From contig CAIKKV010000271.1 of the NCBI GenBank assembly GCA_903828035.1, positions 1 through 9,525 of the forward strand: a stretch of 9,525 nt of DNA. The letters run 5' to 3'. Shown in pieces: positions 1 to 5,714 of this stretch. This DNA comes from an uncultured bacterium. GTDB taxonomy: Bacteria; Verrucomicrobiota; Kiritimatiellia; CAIKKV01. A program made the position numbers and the translations under genes. Within the stretch, counting starts at the first letter, position 1; the number at the start of each line of letters is the position of its first letter. The notes beneath the pieces are model-generated. The model did no database searches and was not told where the DNA came from. It saw only the letters and a list, made by a program, of their open reading frames with translations.

Positions 1-1
1 C

Positions 2-1285
2 CGGGGCACCAGGCCGGTGACCCTGGAATTGTCGGCGGACTCGAAAGTCCGCCTTACCGACAGCATGAATAATGGCCGATATATCGCCTCTAGCAATCGA
101 CGGGTGACCTTCGAGACCGATCCGTCGGTGAAGTATGTCACGTTCGCGTCCGCCGCGGTGACGGTGACGGCGGTGCGCGCGGGCGCTCCGCTTCATGCGG
201 ATGCGGTGCTGCCGGCGGAGGCCGTGCCGGTGGCGGATCTGGGCGACGGAACCTGGCGGTTTACGGATGAGCACGACGGGATTCTCGAGTCGAATCACTG
301 GGCCATGATGCATTACCCGGGCCGTTTCTCGGCTTCCAAGGAAGAGGATTCCGCGCAGGGCAAGGTGCTGGTCTCGACGTTGCAGAAGCAGGACGCCGTC
401 CATGAACTCATGCCCTGGTACAATGTCCTGCGTCCGGCCAAGCCCGTTGTTTTGAAGGGCGCGCCGTCCCGCCTGGGCCTCTGGGTCCGCGGCGCGAGCG
501 ATTGGGGCCGGGTCATTTACGTGCTGAAAGATGCGGTTGGCGAACGGTGGACCAGCATCGGGACAAAAGACCAGTTCAATTGCGATGATATCCATTCGTG
601 GAGCATGTTCTGTTTTGATGGCTGGCGCTTTCTCGAGTTCGAGCTGCCCGGTCATGAGGGCTGGGACCAGTTCCGCAAGGCCGGCACCACCTGGTGGCGC
701 GGCGGTGACGGCGGCGATCCGGCCCGGTTGAACGTGGTCGATCTCCCGCTAACCCTCGAGTCCGTGATCGTCGAGCAGCGCACCCACATTTTGTATGTCA
801 ACGATGTCCAACCCGTGGCCACGAACCAGGTCGCGCTGGGCAAGTTGTACGCGCTGTATGACGATCCGGCGGATCGCGACGAGAAGGAGGCCGTGCGCGT
901 GAACCGGTTGCGCATGCCGCTGCCCCGGGGCGTGCCGCCCCTGTCCAATCCGATTGCCGAGATGGCGGCCGCGGGGAAGGGGATGCCCTCGGAAATCACG
1001 GGGCTGCGCCAGCCGGATCATTATTATGACGGCACGCGCATGCATGTGGATTTTCGCGAGGTTCCCGACGCCGCCAAGTATTACCTGTGGGTCGCCGCCT
1101 ATCCGGACGGCCGCGGGGCCGTGAACCTGGTGCCGGCAGGAATCAAATCGGGAGATCTCGTCCGCGGCCTCAGGCCCGGCGTGGAGCTCTACTATTGGAT
1201 CGTGTGGCAGGATAAGGCCGGCGTCAAGTCGCCGCCGTCCGCCGTCTTCAAGGCGGTGACCGTCGATAATTTCAAGGAAAAGTAA
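2..1285 (+). CDS. Large protein with jelly-roll-like region and Fn3-like C-terminus, 5' partial
   Basis: The frame is open to the left edge, so the true start lies outside the window; the GTG at 17 is only the first possible start codon inside it. At least 427 residues are present. Counting from that GTG, residues about 76-265 are rich in aromatics and beta-strand pattern (GDGTWRFTDEHDG, GLWVRGASDWGRVIYVLKDA, DGWRFLEFELPG, GTTWWRGG), which suggests a galactose-binding-like jelly roll of the carbohydrate-binding sort. Residues about 325-415 (ITGLRQPD, VDFREVPDAAKYYLWVAAY, LRPGVELYYWIVWQDKAG) read like one fibronectin type III domain. No catalytic motif, membrane helix or sorting tail is visible. 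A secreted or envelope sugar-binding role is inferred. I recognise the general type but no named family. It ends 45 bases before the next gene on the same strand, which suggests co-transcription. Confidence 0.75.
   Translation, partial: RGTRPVTLELSADSKVRLTDSMNNGRYIASSNRRVTFETDPSVKYVTFASAAVTVTAVRAGAPLHADAVLPAEAVPVADLGDGTWRFTDEHDGILESNHWAMMHYPGRFSASKEEDSAQGKVLVSTLQKQDAVHELMPWYNVLRPAKPVVLKGAPSRLGLWVRGASDWGRVIYVLKDAVGERWTSIGTKDQFNCDDIHSWSMFCFDGWRFLEFELPGHEGWDQFRKAGTTWWRGGDGGDPARLNVVDLPLTLESVIVEQRTHILYVNDVQPVATNQVALGKLYALYDDPADRDEKEAVRVNRLRMPLPRGVPPLSNPIAEMAAAGKGMPSEITGLRQPDHYYDGTRMHVDFREVPDAAKYYLWVAAYPDGRGAVNLVPAGIKSGDLVRGLRPGVELYYWIVWQDKAGVKSPPSAVFKAVTVDNFKEK
34..53. repeat. Perfect 8-bp hairpin with CGAA loop, REP-like
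   Basis: GGCGGACT (34-41) and AGTCCGCC (46-53) are perfect reverse complements around the four-base loop CGAA. The element lies inside the open frame of the first gene, where it is read as the codons for roughly SADSKVRL. Its compact GC-rich stem looks like a dispersed REP-type repeat unit, but only this one copy is in the window, so repeat status is an inference. Confidence 0.4.
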
Positions 1286-1330
1286 TCGAACGAATTCCGT
1301 GTGTTCGGACCGACTGGAACGGAGACCGCC

Positions 1331-2020
1331 ATGATCAACCGGCTGCTTGAAGAGCTGAAGAAGTATTTGCCGAAAGCGGTCGCGCCCATTGACCCGGCGC
1401 AATGGGAGGATTCCGTGGCCCTGAAAACGGAGTGGGATCCTTTGAAAGGCGGCGGCGCCAATATCCGCACCCATGTGCTCACGCGGCGCGATGACGGCGG
1501 CCGGTGCGTCTTCCGCCCCGCCGCCGCCTATATCGCCTTCTGCGGCTTTTTCCTGCTGATCGGGCTGGGGATCATGATTGCGTTTATCGTCTTCCTTCAT
1601 CCGCGGGAGGCCGGCCAGTTTATCCCGATCCTGATGGGCTTGTTGTTTGCCGCCGTCGGCGCCGGCATGCTGGCCTTCGGCGCGCGGCCGGTGATCTTCG
1701 ATAAGGAGACGGGAACCGCGTGGAGGGGCTGGCGCGATCCGCGTTCCGATTTTGAGCATGGCCAGGAGCGCTCCGGCGTCCTCTGCCGCCTGGACGACAT
1801 CCACGCCCTCCAGATTGTTTCGGAGTTCATCCGGAGCAGCAAGAGCAGTTCCAGTTCCTACACCAGCTATGAGCTCAACCTGGTGATGCTTGACGGAAAG
1901 CGTCTCAACGTGGTGGATCATGGCGATGTGGCCCAGCTCCGGAAAGACGCCGCCGAGCTTGGCGTCTTCCTGGAAGTCCCGGTGTGGGATGCCACGCTGA
2001 TCGAAGCGAGGATCCGGTGA
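1331..2020 (+). CDS. Two-helix membrane protein of unknown function
   Basis: The product has 229 residues. I chose the ATG at 1331 because GGAG at 1321-1324 sits six bases upstream; an in-frame GTG at 1301 has no comparable site. Two adjacent hydrophobic stretches, residues about 67-89 (YIAFCGFFLLIGLGIMIAFI) and 97-117, form a membrane hairpin with a short loop. The flanks are soluble: an N-terminal segment of about 65 residues, and a C-terminal domain with VIFDKETGTAWRGW, LDDIHALQIVSEFI, a serine run at about 169-176, YELNLVMLDGKRLNVVDHGD and FLEVPVWD. That C-terminal layout resembles bacterial PH-like or DUF-type membrane proteins that read out a bound partner, but I cannot name a family and assign no function. 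The gene sits between the jelly-roll protein and the PfkB kinase, and its stop codon overlaps the kinase start, so translational coupling with the kinase is likely. Confidence 0.8.
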   Translation: MINRLLEELKKYLPKAVAPIDPAQWEDSVALKTEWDPLKGGGANIRTHVLTRRDDGGRCVFRPAAAYIAFCGFFLLIGLGIMIAFIVFLHPREAGQFIPILMGLLFAAVGAGMLAFGARPVIFDKETGTAWRGWRDPRSDFEHGQERSGVLCRLDDIHALQIVSEFIRSSKSSSSSYTSYELNLVMLDGKRLNVVDHGDVAQLRKDAAELGVFLEVPVWDATLIEARIR

Positions 2021-3078
2021 AGCGGCTTCTGGATCTGGCACAGGCGCGCTACGAAGCCTTGATCGGCGTGGGCGGTATCGGCGCCGGAATCCTGTTCGCC
2101 CTTGATGGAAATCAGGACCTGGGCCGGAACGAGAGCCGCGGCGGGCGGCTTCTCGAGTCGCGCGACTACTGCAAGTTACACATCATATCCCATTTCACCG
2201 CTGTTTTCACCGGCGCCACGCCGGCCGGCCGGCCGTTTCATGTTCTCCCCATCGGCAAGGTTGGCCGCGATGCGGCCGGCGACCGCCTGCTGGCCGAGAT
2301 GCGCGACGCCGGACTCGATTGCCGTTTTGTCGAGGCGGTGCCCGATCTTCCCACCCTTTTTGCGGTCTGCTACCAGTTCCCCGACGGAGCGGGCGGCAAC
2401 CTGACGCCGACCAACGCCGCCCCCTGCCGCCTGGCCGAGGCGGATCTCGATGCCGCCCAGCCCTGGCTGGAGCGTTACGGAGCCCGCGCCATCGCCCTGG
2501 CGGCGCCGGAAGTTCCCCTGGCCATGCGCGCCAGCCTGCTTCGCCGCGCCACCGTCACGGGTGCGTTCCGGGTGGCCTCCTTTGTGCCCGGCGAAATGGC
2601 GGACGCCCTGAAAACCGGCCTGCTGGAGAAGGTCGATCTGCTGGCCATCAACGAGGATGAAGCCGTCGCCTTGACGGGTTCTGATTATTCACCGGCAAAT
2701 CCGGAGCCTCTCCTGCAGGCGTGCGCGGATTATGCCAGGCGCCGGAAGCCGGCCCTGAAAATCCTTTTAAGCGTGGGCGCGGGCGGCGTCTATGGCTACG
2801 AGTCAGGGCGCTGGGCGCATCGGGCTGCCCTTGCGGTCAAGCCGGTCAGCACGGCCGGCGCGGGCGATACGCTGCTGGGCGGCGTGCTGTCTGCCCTGGC
2901 GGCGGGCTGGCCGTTTCTGCCGGATGAATCGGATTCACCGAAAGGAGTTCGGTCGGCCCTGGCTTTTGGCAATCTGGCCGCCGGATTAAGCGTCCTGTCG
3001 CCCCATACGATCGATGCCGGGCTGAACGTGGAGTCTTTGGATGCCGGGGCCAGGCGGTTCGGGTATCAGCTCGACTGA
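2017..3078 (+). CDS. PfkB-family carbohydrate kinase
   Basis: This is a ribokinase/PfkB-type kinase of 353 residues, which phosphorylates a sugar or nucleoside-like substrate with ATP in the cytoplasm. The diagnostic signature is STAGAGDTLLGGVL at residues 278-291, with the GAGD anion hole at 281-284 and D284 as the expected catalytic base. Further family features are IGKVGRDAAGDRLLAEM (79-95), equivalent to the first PfkB signature, and DLLAINEDEAVALTG (207-221), the conserved N-x-x-E region. The N-terminus is unusual: GVGGIGAGILFAL is followed by GRNESRGGRLLESRDYCKLH in place of the usual substrate-lid strands, so this is a divergent subfamily and the substrate cannot be read off. The GTG at 2017 overlaps the upstream TGA as GTGA and has GAGGA at 2007-2011. 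An in-frame ATG at 1984 lies deep inside the preceding gene and is unlikely. The 3' end overlaps the convergent FAD gene by 13 bases. Confidence 0.9.
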   Translation: MKRLLDLAQARYEALIGVGGIGAGILFALDGNQDLGRNESRGGRLLESRDYCKLHIISHFTAVFTGATPAGRPFHVLPIGKVGRDAAGDRLLAEMRDAGLDCRFVEAVPDLPTLFAVCYQFPDGAGGNLTPTNAAPCRLAEADLDAAQPWLERYGARAIALAAPEVPLAMRASLLRRATVTGAFRVASFVPGEMADALKTGLLEKVDLLAINEDEAVALTGSDYSPANPEPLLQACADYARRRKPALKILLSVGAGGVYGYESGRWAHRAALAVKPVSTAGAGDTLLGGVLSALAAGWPFLPDESDSPKGVRSALAFGNLAAGLSVLSPHTIDAGLNVESLDAGARRFGYQLD

Positions 3079-4664
3079 AGCATGGCTTCCGCCGCGCGCC
3101 GCCCATCGATGGCGGAGCTTACGATGCCGCCCGCATAACCGGCGCCTTCGCCGGCCGGGTAAAGGCCGCGTGTGCTGACGGATTCGCCTTCCGCATTTCG
3201 CTCGATCCGCCAGGGGCTTGAGCTGCGAGTTTCAGCGGCGTAGAGCAGGGCGTCCTCCGGCCGCACACCCCGCAGGTCCCGAAGCATGACCGGGATGGCC
3301 TGCTCCAGGGTCGGCACGATGCAGGCGGGCAGGATGAGCCGGAGATCCGCCGGCTTGGCCCGATGGCATGAGCCGCCTTCGGGAAGGTCGGCCGGCGTGC
3401 GGCCGGCCAGGAAGTCGGTCAGCCGCGCCGCCGGCACGGCATACGTTCCGCCCGCGGCCTCGAACGCCTTTTTCTCGATCTCCCGCTGGAACTCCATGCC
3501 CGCGAGCGCCGGGTTGGCGTGGGCGGGGTAGTCGGCCGGCCCCACGGGCACCAGAAAGGCCGCGTTTCCGCGCGGAAGCAGGCGCCTGGAATAGCTCATT
3601 CCGTTGGTTGTCAGCAGGCCCGGTTCCGAGGCGCAGGCGATCACGCGCCCGCCCGGGCACATGCAGAAGCTGTAGCAGGCGCGGGTGTTTGAGTCCTCTT
3701 TCCGGGTCAGGCGGAAGCTCGCCGCGCCCAGCAGGGGGCTGCCCGCCCATTTTCCGTATTGGGCCTTGTCGATCGAGTCCTGGGGCAATTCCAGGCGCAG
3801 CCCCAGGGCAAAGGGCTTCGGGGTCAGCGCCACGCCCGCGGCGGCCAGCATGGCCGGCACTTCGCGGGCGCTGTGGCCGGGGGCCAGGATGCAGCGGGAG
3901 CAGGCGACTTCAACCCCGTTCACGATGACGGCGCGCAGCGCGCCGTTGTGAATCACCATGCCATCCAGGCGGGAGCGGAAGCGGATTTCGCCGCCGGCTT
4001 CCTCGATCCGGCGCCGCAGGCGGGGCACCAGGTCGAGCAGCACATCGCTGCCGATATGCGGCTCGGCGTCGACCAGGATGGAGGCATTTGCTCCGCAGGC
4101 GTGGAGTAGCGCCATCAGGTCGTGAACACGCCCGCGCTCCTTGCTCCGGGCGGTCAGCTTGCCGTCCGAGAAGAGGCCGGCGCCGCCTTCGCCATAAAGG
4201 ACGTTGCTCTCCGGATCCAGGACGCCGTCGTTCCAGAAGCTTGCCGCCTTGGGGGCTCGGGAATGCGCGTCCTCGCCGCGTTCGATCAGGATGGGCCTGG
4301 CTCCGGCCAGGGCCAGCGTGTGGGCCGCCAGAAGCCCCGCGGGGCCGGCGCCCACCACAATGGGGCGGGGCTCCGAAAGATGGGCGGGAAGGGAGCGGGG
4401 CGGGGGCACCGGGGCCTCCTCGGGCAGGATCTCGACGCCGGCCTCATGCGAGCGGGGCGGCAGGGCGGGGCCGGTGAAGGTGGCTTCCACCAGGAGGGCG
4501 TAGACCGGTTCCGGATTCCGCGGCCGGGCGTCCAGCGAGCGCCGGACGATTGTGAGTTCGCTTAGCTGGGCGGGCGGACAGCCTAGACGGCGGCTGACCT
4601 CGCGCATAACGAGGGCATCATCGTAGCGGAGAGGCACTTTGACTTGTTGGATTTGAATGCGCAA
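3066..4664 (-). CDS. FAD-dependent dehydrogenase, COG2509 type
   Basis: The product is a 532-residue cytoplasmic flavoprotein. PIVVGAGPAGLLAAHTLALA (residues 101-120) carries the GxGxxG dinucleotide motif at G105, G107 and G110, with the acidic ribose ligand in LIERGED (126-132). GEGGAGLFSDGKLTAR (158-173), YSFCMCPGGRVI (331-342) and the C-terminal GLYPAGEGAGYAGGI (500-514), which closes the FAD site, are typical of the uncharacterised FAD-dependent dehydrogenases of COG2509. The segment of about 95 residues before the FAD fold also fits that family. The substrate is unknown. The start is TTG at 4662-4664: an in-frame TAA stands three codons upstream, and the N-terminus RIQIQQVKVPL aligns with the family's usual first strand. 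A weak AGGG (complement of 4676-4679) is the only ribosome-binding candidate. The gene is convergent with the PfkB kinase and head-on to region 3, so it is probably transcribed alone. Confidence 0.9.
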   Translation of the reverse strand: MRIQIQQVKVPLRYDDALVMREVSRRLGCPPAQLSELTIVRRSLDARPRNPEPVYALLVEATFTGPALPPRSHEAGVEILPEEAPVPPPRSLPAHLSEPRPIVVGAGPAGLLAAHTLALAGARPILIERGEDAHSRAPKAASFWNDGVLDPESNVLYGEGGAGLFSDGKLTARSKERGRVHDLMALLHACGANASILVDAEPHIGSDVLLDLVPRLRRRIEEAGGEIRFRSRLDGMVIHNGALRAVIVNGVEVACSRCILAPGHSAREVPAMLAAAGVALTPKPFALGLRLELPQDSIDKAQYGKWAGSPLLGAASFRLTRKEDSNTRACYSFCMCPGGRVIACASEPGLLTTNGMSYSRRLLPRGNAAFLVPVGPADYPAHANPALAGMEFQREIEKKAFEAAGGTYAVPAARLTDFLAGRTPADLPEGGSCHRAKPADLRLILPACIVPTLEQAIPVMLRDLRGVRPEDALLYAAETRSSSPWRIERNAEGESVSTRGLYPAGEGAGYAGGIVSSAIDGRRAAEAMLQSS

Positions 4665-4722
4665 AAGGTGTTATCCCTGGGTCGAATGACATACGATCAG
4701 TTTCGGTGATGTGGAAAGCCGA

Positions 4723-4737
4723 CGGAACCGGGTTCCG
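4723..4737. promoter_or_regulatory. 15-bp perfect dyad, operator candidate upstream of the FAD gene
   Basis: CGGAACC (4723-4729) and GGTTCCG (4731-4737) are perfect inverted repeats around one central G. The site is 59 bases upstream of the TTG start of the FAD gene and just past the stop of the LacI stub. With a one-base centre it suits a dimeric repressor better than an RNA hairpin, and it has no T run, so I do not call it a terminator. It could be an operator for the FAD gene; nothing shows which protein would bind. Confidence 0.3.
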
Positions 4738-4759
4738 GCTCTGCCTTGGATCCGGTCCA

Positions 4760-4891
4760 TCAGCAACGCAGCACTTTGCAGACCGTTGGAACGCCAATGC
4801 CGGCTTTATTCGATAGATCAGCCAGCGTGATGCGTTCCGCGACGACTAGCGGGGATGGTTCGCTGGGGAGGGGGTGTTTGATGGGCGGCAT
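4760..4891 (-). pseudogene. LacI-family regulator stub (DNA-binding helices only)
   Basis: From ATG at 4889-4891 the frame codes for only 43 residues. The end of it, ITLADLSNKAGIGVPTVCKV, matches the LacI helix-turn-helix (consensus roughly VTLKDIAxxAGVSxxTVSxVL), followed by LRC and a TGA at 4760-4762. A complete LacI protein has about 330-350 residues, so the hinge and the whole sugar-binding domain are gone. Only about 95 bases separate the stub from the FAD gene, and none of their frames resembles a LacI continuation. GAGG (complement of 4900-4903) lies eight bases upstream of the ATG and would still serve as a ribosome-binding site. The product could not dimerise or sense a ligand. A true small DNA-binding protein cannot be excluded, but a truncated gene is the simpler reading. 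Confidence 0.6.
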
Positions 4892-4925
4892 TCGGCGTTC
4901 CTCAGTTTTCTGCAATAGGTGTTCT

Positions 4926-4954
4926 TTATTAGCATTATTCCGCAGGTTGATCAA
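4926..4954 (-). promoter_or_regulatory. Weak promoter candidate for the LacI stub
   Basis: On the - strand, TTGATC (complement of 4949-4954) and TAATAA (complement of 4926-4931) are 17 bases apart. They would start transcription near 4919, ahead of the stub's ATG at 4891. The -35 matches the consensus in four of six positions and the -10 in three of six. The surrounding sequence is clearly richer in AT than the flanking genes. The -35 lies inside the palindrome at 4945-4956. Confidence 0.3.
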
Positions 4955-4956
4955 CC
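4945..4956. promoter_or_regulatory. Perfect 12-bp palindrome GGTTGATCAACC, operator candidate
   Basis: GGTTGATCAACC is an uninterrupted, even, perfect palindrome overlapping the candidate -35 box of the LacI stub. LacI-family operators are even palindromes, so it could be the former autoregulatory site of that gene. A second short palindrome, TTTCGAAA at 4960-4967, has the central CG usual in LacI operators and is an alternative. The assignment is inferred from position and symmetry only. Confidence 0.35.
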
Positions 4957-4978
4957 GATTTTCGAAAGTCCGATTTTC
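4955..4978 (+). repeat. Direct repeat CCGATTTTC, two copies 15 bases apart
   Basis: CCGATTTTC occurs at 4955-4963 and again at 4970-4978, with GAAAGT between. The pair lies in the non-coding stretch between the two broken regulators, where paired binding sites would be plausible. A chance duplication in AT-rich sequence is also possible. Confidence 0.35.
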
Positions 4979-5011
4979 ATTTCAGGTCTTGTTTTGGGCA
5001 CTTACTTGAGC

Positions 5012-5041
5012 TTGACGCCGGTCTGGCAATTCGGGCATGAT
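5012..5041 (+). promoter_or_regulatory. Promoter candidate for the GntR-Gfo-SDR-UROD locus
   Basis: TTGACG at 5012-5017 matches the -35 consensus in five of six positions. CATGAT at 5036-5041, 18 bases downstream, matches the -10 in four of six. Transcription would begin near 5048, directly ahead of the palindrome at 5051-5065, which is a natural place for a repressor to block it. No better pair is visible upstream of the gene cluster. Confidence 0.4.
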
Positions 5042-5050
5042 CCGGCCTAA

Positions 5051-5065
5051 TTATGTCTGACATAA
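5051..5065. promoter_or_regulatory. 15-bp perfect palindrome, probable GntR/FadR-type operator
   Basis: TTATGTC (5051-5057) and GACATAA (5059-5065) are perfect inverted repeats around one T. The core GTCTGAC has the GT-N3-AC arrangement of operators of the FadR subgroup of GntR regulators, and the adjacent broken gene belongs to that subgroup (FCD domain). The site covers the start codon ATG at 5053 and lies just after the predicted transcription start. Self-repression by the GntR protein is therefore the likely original role; this is inferred. Confidence 0.55.
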
Positions 5066-5698
5066 TAAACAAAGCGGGTTCGGCGCCGGAGCGGGCCATG
5101 GGGTGGATCGAAGACCATATCCGCCGCCGCGGGCTCCGGAACGGCGACGCCCTGCCGGCCGAGCGGGAGATCGCGCGCGAGGCGGGCGCGGTCGGTCGTC
5201 CGTGCGCGAGACCCGGTCCTCCTGGAGCTCCGCCATTTCTTCGGCGGGGACTTGGCGGCCACCGGCCGCCTGCCCGATGCCATGGAGTTTCGCGCGGCCA
5301 TGGAGTGGGGGCTGGGCCCGATGATGCTGGCCCGCAGCGGACCGCGCCTGCCCGCCCGCCTGACGCGGATCGTCGCCCGGGCCGAATCGGCAAGACACAT
5401 GGCCGACTTGAACGCCCTCGATTCGGCCTTTCACACCGCTCTGGTTGCCGCCTGCGGGAACCGGCTGGCGGCGCTTTTTGCCGGGTTGTATGCATCCCTG
5501 TTTCACGGGCAAGTGGAGGATCCGGATTGCCCCCGGACTTCGGCCGACCGGGATCGCTGGATGATCCAGCATGGGGAGTTTGTCAAGGCCCTGGCGAACA
5601 AAGACGGCCCGCAGTTTTTCAATCACCTCCGGAAGCACACCCATTCCTACATGCGGGGCAAGGCCCCTGCGCACAGGAGTAGTGGTGGCGCTTCATGA
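5053..5698 (+). pseudogene. GntR/FadR-family (FCD domain) regulator, frameshifted and internally deleted
   Basis: Three reading frames are needed to follow this gene. From ATG 5053 the frame gives the first half of a GntR winged helix (MGWIEDHIRRRGLRNGDALP, then AEREIAREAG) up to 5187. The recognition-helix residues RSSVRE follow at 5193-5210 in another frame, consistent with loss of one base from an ancestral AGVSRSSVRE. From 5210 a third frame gives DPVLLELRHFFGGDL and a good FCD effector domain to the TGA at 5696-5698, including LDSAFHTALVAACGN and later histidines (IQHGEFV, FNHLRKHTH) where FCD metal ligands are expected. The rest of the helix and the wing, about 25-35 residues, are missing between the last two pieces. 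The protein cannot be made intact; a single sequencing error would not explain both lesions. It would have been the local repressor, 16 bases upstream of the oxidoreductase. An alternative start at 5098 is less likely. Confidence 0.8.
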
Positions 5699-5714
5699 AT
5701 GGAAAGGGAATGTT

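Noticed and set aside
1301..1330. GTG at 1301 as the start of the membrane protein
   Set aside because: The ATG at 1331 has GGAG at the right distance. The ten extra residues from 1301 have no upstream ribosome-binding site.
749..2041. A 430-codon open frame on the - strand under the first two genes
   Set aside because: It is antisense to two well-supported genes, is rich in Arg, His, Gly and Asp as expected from a complementary GC-rich frame, and shows no domain or start signal.
4688..4693. GACATA half-site matching the palindrome at 5051-5065, upstream of the FAD gene
   Set aside because: Six bases without the second arm is expected by chance and does not support a shared operator.
4746..5009. 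An 87-codon + strand frame in the intergenic gap
   Set aside because: It overlaps the LacI stub in antisense, lacks a ribosome-binding site and resembles no protein family.
5051..5674. A 207-codon open frame on the - strand across the broken GntR gene
   Set aside because: The FCD domain and helix-turn-helix pieces on the + strand explain the coding signal. The antisense product is Arg/Gly/Pro-rich without family features.
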